From the NCBI GenBank assembly GCA_039208045.1, contig JBCCRH010000213.1, positions 1 to 10,160 of the forward strand: a stretch of 10,160 bases of DNA. The letters run 5' to 3'. The notes under the pieces are model-generated. The model did not search any database. It saw only the letters and a list, made by a program, of their open reading frames with translations, and was not told the origin of the DNA. Both the position numbers and the translations under genes were made by a program. This DNA is from JBCCRH01 sp039208045. GTDB taxonomy: Bacteria; Bacteroidota; Bacteroidia; Chitinophagales; Saprospiraceae. This document shows, piece by piece, positions 1 to 6,548 of the stretch (its first letter is position 1; each line of letters starts with the position of its first letter).

Positions 1-120
1 AACCCCTAAACCCCTAAACCCTAAAACCCCTCAACTCCCCTCCCGTCCTCCGTCCCCCATCCCTCCCATCCTCCCCCCTCCTCACCACCCCAAACCCACA
101 CCGAACATCCCGCCCCACCC
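1..120 (-). repeat. G-rich telomere-like tract (C-rich on plus strand), G-quadruplex candidate
   Basis: Positions 1-30 on the plus strand read CCCCTAAA, CCCCTAAA, CCCTAAAA, CCCC in tandem. On the minus strand this is four G-runs separated by TTTA or TTTTA. From about 37 to 120 the sequence stays extremely C-rich on the plus strand with further runs of 3 to 6 C. The minus-strand DNA, and the cas6 mRNA transcribed from it, meets the usual G3+N1-7 quadruplex pattern more than once. The cas6 stop codon lies in the tract, which also encodes the unusual Gly/Arg tail. Confidence 0.7.
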
Positions 121-715
121 CAATATATTCCGGCAAAAACACATTCGTAGTAAACTGAAGATCGAAACCATACTCCGAGCGCCCCTTCCACCGAATGCAC
201 TTCCTACGACGCAACCGTATATCCCTCAATAAAATGCCAGATGGTACCATTCCTAAACCCTCCAAAAGAGAACCTAGGTGCTGCTGTAAACAACTGTGCA
301 GGAAAGCTACTTGACTCGGTTGATTGGTAAGCAAAGCATACTGCTTAGCATACGTCGCATTCAATGCTTTATAGTTGAAGAGCTGATAATCAAAGAAGTG
401 CTTCCGCGTACCCAACCTTAATTGCAGCAAGCGCATATCAGCTATCGCAGCAGGCAAGGTCGTATACCCAGCTTGCAGGGCATCGAACAAAAATTGAGCT
501 TCCATCCCCATAGCAAATAACATCGGGCGACAATGACCAAAATAGTGCCGTACCTTAAATTGTATATTCGGATAACCCGCTGACCGATCCCGCCGCAAGC
601 TAGGCAGTTCCCCAGCGTCACTCCATTGCGACAGCAAAGTCGTGCTGAATAAACTTAAGTCCTTCGGAGCAATAGCTTGCTCAAAAATAAGGTGTAAAAT
701 AGGCTGTGCTTGCAT
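14..715 (-). CDS. cas6: Cas6 (Cas6b-type) CRISPR pre-crRNA processing endoribonuclease
   Basis: Cas6 cuts the repeat part of precursor CRISPR RNA to give mature guides. Seen here (233 residues from the chosen start): a beta-rich N-terminus, a YPNIQFKV stretch at 48-55 matching the YPLIQYK block of Cas6b-like proteins, and the C-terminal glycine-rich signature FTTNVFLPEYIGVG (188-201) followed by GFGVV (207-211). The frame stays open upstream to 844. I prefer the ATG at 715 because homologous sequence begins there and a TAnnTTTG-like promoter lies just upstream, inside the longer frame. Residues 212-233 form an odd Gly/Arg-rich tail encoded by a G-rich repeat tract in which the stop also lies; family members normally end soon after GFG. 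It would be the first gene of a leftward operon, so other cas genes may lie outside the window. I could not assign the catalytic residues with certainty. Confidence 0.85.
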   Translation of the reverse strand: MQAQPILHLIFEQAIAPKDLSLFSTTLLSQWSDAGELPSLRRDRSAGYPNIQFKVRHYFGHCRPMLFAMGMEAQFLFDALQAGYTTLPAAIADMRLLQLRLGTRKHFFDYQLFNYKALNATYAKQYALLTNQPSQVAFLHSCLQQHLGSLLEGLGMVPSGILLRDIRLRRRKCIRWKGRSEYGFDLQFTTNVFLPEYIGVGRDVRCGFGVVRRGEDGRDGGRRTGGELRGFRV

Positions 716-736
716 GTCTTTGGTTTTGAACACCAG

Positions 737-769
737 CAAACCTACAAGACTATCGGCAATAGCACCTAA
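737..769 (-). promoter_or_regulatory. Putative Bacteroidetes promoter for cas6
   Basis: On the minus strand TAGGTTTG (737-744) fits the Bacteroidetes -7 consensus TAnnTTTG exactly. TTAG (766-769) lies 21 bases upstream, a 3-of-4 match to the -33 box TTTG. Transcription would start near 730, about 15 nt before the ATG at 715, which supports that start. A short consensus can occur by chance. Confidence 0.4.
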
Positions 770-843
770 CTCATTTTTTTGCCAAAATATTCCTAATTTC
801 CCTACTCCATTTCTCCCTACAGCACATAAAACACACATAATCA

Positions 844-2286
844 ATGGCTAAGCCCGACGCACCTTCTCCTCAAAATAAGCAGCAACCCAAGCTATTCCAA
901 CAACTTCGCCTACTCCAATCCAAAGAATTGAAATCATTCAACCAATTTTTGCGCTCGCCCTACTTCAATACCAACCCTACCTTAGTGACCCTTTTTCAAC
1001 TACTCCAACCCCATTATCCCAACTTTCACACTTCCCAGCTCCAAGAGCTCAAGCAGCAGCTTTTTCCAGATGCTTCCCCTACAAAAATCAACCAAGCCTT
1101 TTCCGATCTCGGAAAGCTAGTCTACCGATTTCTAGAAGTACACGCGCTCTTCTCCAACCCACTCCTCCAGCATCAGGCCACTACTTTAGTGCTCTGGCAA
1201 CGCGATAGCTACCCCGCCCTTGAAAAATACATCCAAAAGCAAGCACCTCAGCCCCCCGCTACGCATCCCGAACACTACCTCGATACTTTCCTCTGCTTAG
1301 AGAAAGGCTATTTCCACCCCAACCGAATCGATCATCAGGAAACTGCCGACCTCCTTCCTTCACTCACGCAACACTTAGATGCCTTTTTTATCGCCAAAAA
1401 ACTAAAATTTCTGTGCGACCAAGCCGCCATTACTTTTACCTTTGAAGACGCCTTTCCCATCACCCCACTAGACCAAGCGATCCTCCAAGCTGCCCCACAA
1501 TATGCTGCTGCCGAGCACCCCTATATCTTCCTGCTGCACCACTTGTGGCAAGCCCTTCATCTAACCCCCAATGTATCCCCCTTCTATCAAGCGCTAGCTA
1601 TTTTCAAAACCCATAACGAGTCACTTCCAAAGGTCGAACGGGCATTCCTACTCACCAAATTAATACTGTTAGGTAACCATCATCAGCGCCGACACCAACC
1701 TGCACTGGATAGCCTACTCGACCTCTACCGATACGGCGATCAGGAGCAGCTCCTAGTTAGCCACAACAAGATCACCAGCGCTACCCTCTTAAATCTGACC
1801 TCCGTCGGTGCACATGCGCAACACTTTGAGTGGACAGCCAGCTGTATCCAGAAATATGCCCCTTTACTTCCTCCAGAGCATGCCACAGAAGTACCCCAAT
1901 TAGCCCGTGCCATCCTCGCTTTTCACCAAGGCAACTTCCGCGCGGCTATCGACCAATTACAGGGAATCACCAAAAAAAGTACCCACCTCCGCATCCGCAT
2001 CCATACGCTCTATCTACGTTGTCTCCTCCTGCTCCACCTCGAAGAAAACAATCAACTCGACACCCTCAAAGACACCGTCAAAAACTTCAAAGCAGTCATC
2101 AAACGCAACAAAAAACTATCCGCTGACAATAAAACAGCCTTGCTCAACTTCGCCCAAGTAGTACTTCAACTCGCCAAAACCGCCACCGAAGGTTGGCCTC
2201 CCCACCGCCTCCATTCCCTAAAAGCAGACATCGAACACACCGATCGCCTAGTCTGCCGCCCTTGGCTGCGCCGCCTGCTCCCCTAA
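844..2286 (+). CDS. Bacteroidetes helical protein of unknown function (480 aa)
   Basis: I do not recognise a function. The N-terminal block LLQSKELKSFNQFLRSPYFN (23-42) resembles the LSxKELxxFxKFLxSPYFN opening of a family of hypothetical proteins frequent in Saprospiraceae and relatives. The rest is almost entirely amphipathic helix, rich in Leu, Gln and His, with no signal peptide, membrane segment or catalytic motif that I can see. Paired helices around 340-460 suggest a TPR-like solenoid, so a scaffolding role is possible but unproven. The ATG at 844 is preceded by stop codons and a short A-rich leader without a clear Shine-Dalgarno. It is divergent from cas6 with about 128 nt between the preferred starts. 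Codon use is C-ending, as in the CoA-transferase cluster, so it looks like native chromosome rather than part of a CRISPR module. Confidence 0.75.
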   Translation: MAKPDAPSPQNKQQPKLFQQLRLLQSKELKSFNQFLRSPYFNTNPTLVTLFQLLQPHYPNFHTSQLQELKQQLFPDASPTKINQAFSDLGKLVYRFLEVHALFSNPLLQHQATTLVLWQRDSYPALEKYIQKQAPQPPATHPEHYLDTFLCLEKGYFHPNRIDHQETADLLPSLTQHLDAFFIAKKLKFLCDQAAITFTFEDAFPITPLDQAILQAAPQYAAAEHPYIFLLHHLWQALHLTPNVSPFYQALAIFKTHNESLPKVERAFLLTKLILLGNHHQRRHQPALDSLLDLYRYGDQEQLLVSHNKITSATLLNLTSVGAHAQHFEWTASCIQKYAPLLPPEHATEVPQLARAILAFHQGNFRAAIDQLQGITKKSTHLRIRIHTLYLRCLLLLHLEENNQLDTLKDTVKNFKAVIKRNKKLSADNKTALLNFAQVVLQLAKTATEGWPPHRLHSLKADIEHTDRLVCRPWLRRLLP

Positions 2287-2291
2287 AAGCA

Positions 2292-2321
2292 GAGAGAGCA
2301 CACCCTTTCGCATGCTCCCTC
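2292..2321 (-). terminator. Putative intrinsic terminator of the GG-leader peptide gene
   Basis: GAGAGAGCA (2292-2300) and TGCTCCCTC (2313-2321) form a 9-bp stem with a 12-nt loop. The single A/C mismatch in the plus strand becomes a G-U pair in minus-strand RNA, where the hairpin is followed after three bases by CTTTT. Orientation and position fit the end of the minus-strand gene at 2350-2529. The T-run is short. Confidence 0.45.
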
Positions 2322-2349
2322 CCACAAAAACACTTGCAGCACCAAGCTC

Positions 2350-2529
2350 CTAGAGAATCACAATATCCTCATGCCCATTCACCTTCTGGCCTTCCTCTGG
2401 CGGCGGATCATCCCCTCCATTTCCACCCTTCACCTCCAGCAATTGCTCCTCCGGCAACGCCAGTTTTTCAAATTTAGACAAAGCTCCGCCCTTCGGCTCC
2501 TGAGCCGTTTCCTCCTGTGTTTTACACAT
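2350..2529 (-). CDS. Double-glycine leader peptide (putative secreted peptide / RiPP-type precursor)
   Basis: This 59-residue protein starts at ATG (2527-2529) and stops at TAG (2350-2352). Residues 17-36 read LSKFEKLALPEEQLLEVKGG, the layout of Bacteroidetes GG-type leaders: an amphipathic helix with L/F at spaced positions, Glu-rich, then GG. In this class a C39-peptidase ABC exporter usually cuts after GG and releases the C-terminal core. Here the 23-residue core begins NGGDDPPPEEG and ends EDIVIL. It is acidic and proline-rich and has no Cys, Ser or Thr, so it cannot be a lanthipeptide; a plain exported peptide or another modification is open. The N-terminal extension MCKTQEETAQEP before the leader is longer than usual. 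No exporter or modifying enzyme is in the window. A terminator-like hairpin follows. Frame, length and leader all agree, but a 59-codon gene read by eye stays provisional. Confidence 0.65.
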   Translation of the reverse strand: MCKTQEETAQEPKGGALSKFEKLALPEEQLLEVKGGNGGDDPPPEEGQKVNGHEDIVIL

Positions 2530-2626
2530 AGTTCGTACCGATTTATAGATTGAAAAAGTGGCCCCTCTCTCGAAAAGCCTATCAACCTATAATGGTCCGT
2601 ATCCTCCTAAAATGTCATTATCTTTT

Positions 2627-2647
2627 GGGCAGCTATCCCCGCTGTCC
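2627..2647. repeat. Short hairpin GGGCAGC/GCTGTCC
   Basis: GGGCAGC (2627-2633) and GCTGTCC (2641-2647) pair over 7 bp, one of them G-T, around the loop TATCCCC. It sits in the gene-poor repeat block and resembles dispersed hairpins between Bacteroidetes genes. That resemblance is from memory. Confidence 0.4.
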
Positions 2648-2661
2648 GCTTGTATTCACCA

Positions 2662-2752
2662 CTATAGAAACGCTATCGCTACTACCTGTAGGCCGGTCTT
2701 CACTAATCCGTTCAGCCCACCCTACAGGTGTAGCGAATATAGCGTTCTACAG
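2662..2752. repeat. Long imperfect inverted repeat with about 30-nt arms
   Basis: The left arm (2662-2692) and right arm (2721-2752) are reverse complements apart from small bulges. ACCTGTAGG (2684-2692) pairs with CCTACAGGT (2721-2729), CGCTAC (2677-2682) with GTAGCG (2730-2735), AACGCTAT (2669-2676) with ATAGCGTT (2739-2746), and CTATAG (2662-2667) with CTACAG (2747-2752), one mismatch. The spacer is 28 nt. It could be a cruciform, a MITE-like remnant or a transcript hairpin. It has no reading frame of its own and lies about 130 bp upstream of the GG-leader peptide gene. Confidence 0.65.
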
Positions 2753-2773
2753 CAGTTCATATCACTTCCATCA

Positions 2774-2846
2774 GGGCTGCGTCCCGACTACTGTCGGCGG
2801 CTGCGTCCCGATCCCTATCAGCGGCTGCGTCCCTATCGCTGTTGGG
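2774..2846. repeat. 24-nt tandem minisatellite, three copies of GGCTGCGTCCC
   Basis: The core GGCTGCGTCCC begins at 2775, 2799 and 2823, a period of exactly 24 nt. The variable halves contain small hairpins, for example CCGAC-TACT-GTCGG in unit 1. Read in one frame the units give an 8-residue GCVP repeat, but the surrounding frame is not protein-like, so I treat this as a non-coding repeat. Confidence 0.7.
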
Positions 2847-2926
2847 CTATAAACTCGAAGCCTGCTAAGCAACGACTTATGCTAACACGCATAGCTACCC
2901 CAAGACAAAGGGCAATCCACACCACT

Positions 2927-3127
2927 GTCCTGTAGAGACAACCTGCCTATAAAGACATCGCTAACCATAATGGCTACTCCAGCAGAGTAAGCCAAATAGC
3001 CAGACTCAGGCACAGCAAAGAAAGTTTGTCCTGTAGAGACAACCTGCCTATAAAACCCCAACCGACCCAAATTCTACTCCAGCGGAGTAAGCTAACAGCC
3101 AGACTCAAGCTCAGCAGAGCTACCCCC
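2927..3127. repeat. Two tandem copies of a roughly 100-bp intergenic repeat
   Basis: A 27-nt block starting GTCCTGTAGAGACAACC is identical at 2927-2953 and 3028-3054. After a divergent middle, both copies continue with CTACTCCAGC(A/G)GAGTAAGC (from 2974 and 3074) and GCCAGACTCA. The second copy holds the perfect palindrome TACTCC-AGC-GGAGTA (3075-3089). A partial third copy seems to precede at about 2879-2926. The region 2530-3145 as a whole carries no gene that I can support. Confidence 0.65.
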
Positions 3128-3145
3128 ACACAAAGAGCCAAAAGC

Positions 3146-3616
3146 CTACCCCAACTCTATCAACTTCCGAATCAAGCTCACCTGCCCCAAATGATAATAA
3201 CTATGCTCAATCATCCCCTCCAAATTACGCCGATAATCCCCATACTGCTCCTTCACAAAAGGTGCATCCAAGTCCTCATCCAAAAGCCCCTCCACATGCT
3301 GCGCAAACACCTCCGCATTCCGAAACAACTGCTGCTTCAACTCCTCCCAGGCTTCCTCCGTCTCCAAAGTCGGCAGCTCAAAGCTATATTTATCCCGTAT
3401 CTCCAACTTCCCTTCCTCAAACACCTGATTCAAACCCGCGATATAATAATTGATATGAAACGTCAAGAGCGCAATCGTATTCAACGATCCCACCCGCTGC
3501 GTCGCCTGCGCCACCGTCAAATCCTCAATCTTCTCCTTAAAATTCGTGTTGGCAATCCACTTCCCATTTAAGATAACTTCCCGAAAGCGATTCGCCAGCT
3601 GCTGTGCCTGTCCCAT
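3146..3616 (-). CDS. DinB-superfamily protein (DUF1572-like)
   Basis: DinB-like proteins are four-helix bundles that usually bind a divalent metal through three histidines; some are bacillithiol or mycothiol transferases, many have no known reaction. From the start at 3616 (156 residues) the protein shows LANRFREVILNGKWIANTNF (7-26), H54 in FHINYY, and H138 and H142 in EHSYYHLGQ, which make a plausible metal triad. The length fits the DUF1572 subgroup. An in-frame ATG at 3661 would add 15 residues (MEKLLFWWGTLKPKC). I prefer 3616 because family members begin near this LANRFREV block. It is convergent with the repeat block on its 3' side and divergent from the CoA-transferase genes. The physiological substrate cannot be read from the sequence. 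Confidence 0.85.
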   Translation of the reverse strand: MGQAQQLANRFREVILNGKWIANTNFKEKIEDLTVAQATQRVGSLNTIALLTFHINYYIAGLNQVFEEGKLEIRDKYSFELPTLETEEAWEELKQQLFRNAEVFAQHVEGLLDEDLDAPFVKEQYGDYRRNLEGMIEHSYYHLGQVSLIRKLIELG

Positions 3617-3714
3617 GCATTTTGGTTTTAAAGTTCCCCACCAAAATAACAGTTTTTCCAACGCCTATTGCAATCCCCACGCTTAATCCCTAAATTACTT
3701 CCTGCACGACAATC

Positions 3715-3891
3715 ATAAGCGGGCAGCTCGGCAAATTTGGTGGGTGCGGGTGCCAGCCTCGCGTGAAAGCCTTAAATTTGCCAAGATTTTTTCGCCCCTT
3801 TTTTATCGACTGAAAAAAGGGGCCCGCCGGAGGCAACTACCATGAGCGAAACAAAATCTAAGCATTCGATAATTTTCGGATTTGCAATCCG
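3715..3891. repeat. Cluster of palindromic intergenic repeats upstream of scoA
   Basis: The gap 3662-3945 has no supported gene but three clear inverted repeats. GGCAAATTT (3730-3738) pairs with AAATTTGCC (3774-3782). GCCCCTTTTTT (3794-3804) pairs perfectly over 11 bp with its complement at 3813-3823, loop ATCGACTG. CGGATT-TGC-AATCCG spans 3877-3891. The block 3825-3855 with GCCGGAGGC and ATGAGCGAAAC also looks like a dispersed Bacteroidetes repeat, from memory only. None has the stem-plus-T-run of a classical terminator in an orientation that fits a gene here. Confidence 0.6.
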
Positions 3892-3945
3892 CAGTAATAC
3901 ACACAAGCAATAGCAAAATGAAAAAGCCAAACCAAAATAAAACCT

Positions 3946-4647
3946 ATGAATAAACTCGTACCAAACGCAACCGCCGCCATACAAGGCATACAAGACCACA
4001 TGACCCTCATGGTCGGAGGCTTCGGCCTCTGTGGCATCCCCGAAAACACCATCGCCGCCCTGGTGCAGAGCGGCGTCACTGGCCTCACCTGCATCTCCAA
4101 CAACGCCGGCGTCGACGACTTTGGCCTCGGCCTGCTGTTACAAAATAAACAGATCAAAAAAATGATCTCCTCCTATGTAGGTGAAAATGCCGAATTCGAA
4201 CGCCAAATGCTCGGTGGCGAACTCGAAGTCGACCTCGTACCCCAAGGCTCCCTGGCGGAACGCTGCCGCGCAGGTGGTGCAGGCATCCCTGCTTTTTATA
4301 CCCCCGCAGGTTATGGCACCGAAATCGCCGAAGGCAAGGAAGTTAAAATCTTCAATGGCAAACCCCATATCCTCGAAATGGCCCTCACCGCCGATTTCGC
4401 CCTAGTAAAAGCCTGGAAAGGTGACCGCCTCGGCAACCTCATCTACAAAGGCACCGCCCGCAATTTCAATCCACTGATGGCCATGGCAGGAAAAATAACC
4501 ATAGCAGAAGTAGAAGAACTCGTCGAACCCGGCGAGCTCGATCCCAACTTCATCCATACCCCCGGCATTTTCGTACAACGTATCTTCCAAGGCACCAACT
4601 ACGAAAAGCGCATCGAGCAACGCACCACCCGTCCTAAACAATCGTAA
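3946..4647 (+). CDS. scoA: Succinyl-CoA:3-ketoacid CoA-transferase, subunit A
   Basis: This is the alpha subunit of the enzyme that moves CoA from succinyl-CoA to acetoacetate, giving acetoacetyl-CoA and succinate in the cytoplasm. At 233 residues it has the normal length. Diagnostic stretches are the glycine-rich VGGFGLCGIPE (23-33), the SNNAG block near 56-60 and GAGIPAFYTPAGYGT in the middle, with GKPHILEMALTADFALVKAW after it. The start MNKLVPNA matches the usual beginning; an A-rich leader replaces a Shine-Dalgarno. The B subunit starts 12 nt downstream, so the two are one operon. Acetoacetate is an end product of homogentisate breakdown, which fits the dioxygenase gene two positions on. 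Confidence 0.95.
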   Translation: MNKLVPNATAAIQGIQDHMTLMVGGFGLCGIPENTIAALVQSGVTGLTCISNNAGVDDFGLGLLLQNKQIKKMISSYVGENAEFERQMLGGELEVDLVPQGSLAERCRAGGAGIPAFYTPAGYGTEIAEGKEVKIFNGKPHILEMALTADFALVKAWKGDRLGNLIYKGTARNFNPLMAMAGKITIAEVEELVEPGELDPNFIHTPGIFVQRIFQGTNYEKRIEQRTTRPKQS

Positions 4648-4659
4648 AAACAAAATCGT

Positions 4660-5316
4660 ATGCTAGATAGAAACGGAATTGCAAAACGCATCGCCCAAGA
4701 ACTCCAAGATGGCTGGTATGTCAACCTAGGCATCGGCATCCCCACCCTAATCGCCAACTACATCCCCAAAGACATCAGCGTCGAATTTCAGTCCGAAAAT
4801 GGCATCCTCGGCATGGGCCCCTTCCCCTTCGAAGGCGAAGAAGACGCCGACCTCATCAACGCCGGCAAGCAAACCATCACCGCGCTCCCCGGCGCCACCA
4901 TTTTCGACTCCGCCACCAGCTTCGCCATGATCCGCGGCCAACACATCAACCTCACCGTACTCGGCGCCATGGAAGTCTCACAGCACGGCGACATCGCCAA
5001 CTGGAAAATCCCCGGCAAAATGGTCAAAGGCATGGGCGGCGCCATGGACCTCGTCGCCTCCGCCAACAACATCATCGTAGCCATGACCCACACCAACCGC
5101 AAAGGCAAATCCAAACTCCTCAAAGCGTGTACCCTGCCACTTACCGGTGTAAAATGCGTCAAAAAAATCGTCACCAACATGGCCGTCATCGATGTGATCC
5201 CAGCAGGATTCGAACTCATCGAGCGCGCCCCCGGCGTCACCGTCGCCGACATCCAAGCCGCCACCGAAGGCCACTTAATAGTAAACGGAGAAATTCCAGA
5301 AATGCAAATAGCGTAG
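4660..5316 (+). CDS. scoB: Succinyl-CoA:3-ketoacid CoA-transferase, subunit B
   Basis: This is the beta subunit (218 residues, normal length) carrying the catalytic glutamate. The SENG motif at 45-48 places the active-site Glu at residue 46, which forms the glutamyl-CoA thioester known in class I CoA-transferases. Other family stretches are NLGIGIPTL (22-30), GILGMGPFP directly after the active site, GAMEVSQHGDIANWKIPGK, and the C-terminal GVTVADIQAATEGHL. It works as a heteromer with the scoA product just upstream. Sixty nucleotides separate it from the homogentisate dioxygenase gene with no terminator-like hairpin, so co-transcription is likely. Nothing looks damaged. Confidence 0.95.
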   Translation: MLDRNGIAKRIAQELQDGWYVNLGIGIPTLIANYIPKDISVEFQSENGILGMGPFPFEGEEDADLINAGKQTITALPGATIFDSATSFAMIRGQHINLTVLGAMEVSQHGDIANWKIPGKMVKGMGGAMDLVASANNIIVAMTHTNRKGKSKLLKACTLPLTGVKCVKKIVTNMAVIDVIPAGFELIERAPGVTVADIQAATEGHLIVNGEIPEMQIA

Positions 5317-5376
5317 CCCTTCCTGCTAACACAGTCGCTCATTAGAAAGCCAACTTCCAAAAAAAACATTCATCCA

Positions 5377-6537
5377 ATGCCCATATACCACCACCTCGGC
5401 CAAATCCCCCAAAAACGCCATACCATTTTCAAAAAGCCCAATGGCGACCTATACTACGAACAACTATTCGGCACCATCGGCTTCGATGGCATGTCCTCAC
5501 TCCTGTACCACGTACACCGCCCCACCATGGTCAAATCCATAGGCGAAGCAGAAGACGTAGCCCCACAAATTGCGGTAGCCAAAAATCTAACCGCCCGAAA
5601 ACTCATCGGCTTCAATGTACCGCCCAAAGACGATTTCTTGGAAGCGCGCACCCCCCTACTCGTCAACCAAGACATCCACATCGGCCTAGCAGCGCCTCGC
5701 CATTCACAAAAAGACTACTTCTACAAAAATGCCGATGCCGACGAAATGCTCTTCATCCATAAAGGCAGCGGAACGCTCCGCACTTTTTTAGGACAGATTC
5801 CTTTCGAATATGGCGACTACCTCATTATCCCCAGAGGTATGATTTACCAAATCGAATTCGACACCGAAGACAATCGTATCCTCTATGCCGAGTCCTTCCA
5901 CCCGATCTATACCCCCAAACGCTACCGCAACTGGTTTGGGCAGCTCTTGGAACATTCCCCCTTTTGCGAACGCGACTACATTTTACCCCGCAACCTAGAA
6001 ACCCACGATGAAAAAGGCGACTTTCTGCTAAAGATCAAAAAGCAAGGCCTACTCCACCAAGTCATCTACGCCAGCCACCCCTTTGATATAATCGGTTGGG
6101 ATGGCTACAATTACCCCTATGGTTTTTCTATCCACAATTTTGAGCCGATCACCGGCCGCGTGCACCAGCCACCCCCAGTCCACCAAACCTTCGAAACCAA
6201 AGCCTTCGTCATCTGCTCGTTTTGTCCACGGCTGTACGACTATCACCCCAAGGCCATACCCGCCCCATACAACCACTCCAATATTGACTCCGACGAGATG
6301 CTCTACTATGTGGATGGCGATTTCATGAGCCGCACCAATATCGGCCCTGGCTATATTTCCCTGCACCCCGCAGGCATCCCACACGGCCCCCACCCAGGTA
6401 CCTACGAAGCCAGCATCGGCCAAACCAAAACCGAAGAATTAGCCGTTATGATTGATACCTTTAAACCCTTACAATTAACCACCCAAGCACTAGCCATTGA
6501 TGATGGTAAATACTACCAGTCCTGGCTCGAACACTAA
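5377..6537 (+). CDS. hmgA: Homogentisate 1,2-dioxygenase
   Basis: This cytosolic non-haem iron cupin enzyme opens the ring of homogentisate to maleylacetoacetate in tyrosine/phenylalanine catabolism. At 386 residues it belongs to the shorter bacterial branch rather than the roughly 440-residue eukaryote-like branch. Likely iron ligands by comparison with the human enzyme (His335, Glu341, His371) are H300 in PYNHSN, E307 (or D306) in DSDEMLYYVDG, and H336 in IPHGPHPG. Other landmarks are HVHRPTMVK near the N-terminus, the first cupin DEMLFIHKGSGTLRTFLG, and YANFE-like GFSIHNFEPITGRVHQPPP. Start MPIYHHLGQ is the usual N-terminus. It lies 60 nt after scoB and 11 nt before the lipoprotein gene. 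Maleylacetoacetate isomerase and fumarylacetoacetase are not in the window. The exact Glu ligand is uncertain by one position. Confidence 0.93.
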   Translation: MPIYHHLGQIPQKRHTIFKKPNGDLYYEQLFGTIGFDGMSSLLYHVHRPTMVKSIGEAEDVAPQIAVAKNLTARKLIGFNVPPKDDFLEARTPLLVNQDIHIGLAAPRHSQKDYFYKNADADEMLFIHKGSGTLRTFLGQIPFEYGDYLIIPRGMIYQIEFDTEDNRILYAESFHPIYTPKRYRNWFGQLLEHSPFCERDYILPRNLETHDEKGDFLLKIKKQGLLHQVIYASHPFDIIGWDGYNYPYGFSIHNFEPITGRVHQPPPVHQTFETKAFVICSFCPRLYDYHPKAIPAPYNHSNIDSDEMLYYVDGDFMSRTNIGPGYISLHPAGIPHGPHPGTYEASIGQTKTEELAVMIDTFKPLQLTTQALAIDDGKYYQSWLEH

Positions 6538-6548
6538 ATCAATATAGT

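Noticed and set aside
2774..2846. The 24-nt repeats as a CRISPR array belonging to the nearby cas6
   Set aside because: The units are directly tandem with only about 13 nt of partly similar sequence between cores; there are no unique spacers of 30 nt or more and only three units.
2550..2935. Overlapping plus-strand frames of 100 and 125 codons
   Set aside because: They are read through the inverted repeat and the minisatellite; no domain, poor composition, and two frames open over the same repeats.
2882..3070. Minus-strand 62-codon frame
   Set aside because: It is the translation of the duplicated 100-bp repeat; the two halves repeat at the DNA level, so coding is unlikely.
3026..3571. Plus-strand 181-codon frame
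   Set aside because: It lies antisense to the DinB-like gene, is rich in Pro, Leu, Arg and His as typical antisense shadows are, and shows no domain.
3772..4157. Minus-strand frames of 75 and 99 codons across the scoA start
   Set aside because: Antisense to scoA and to the palindromic repeats; Cys/Tyr/Trp-rich, not protein-like.
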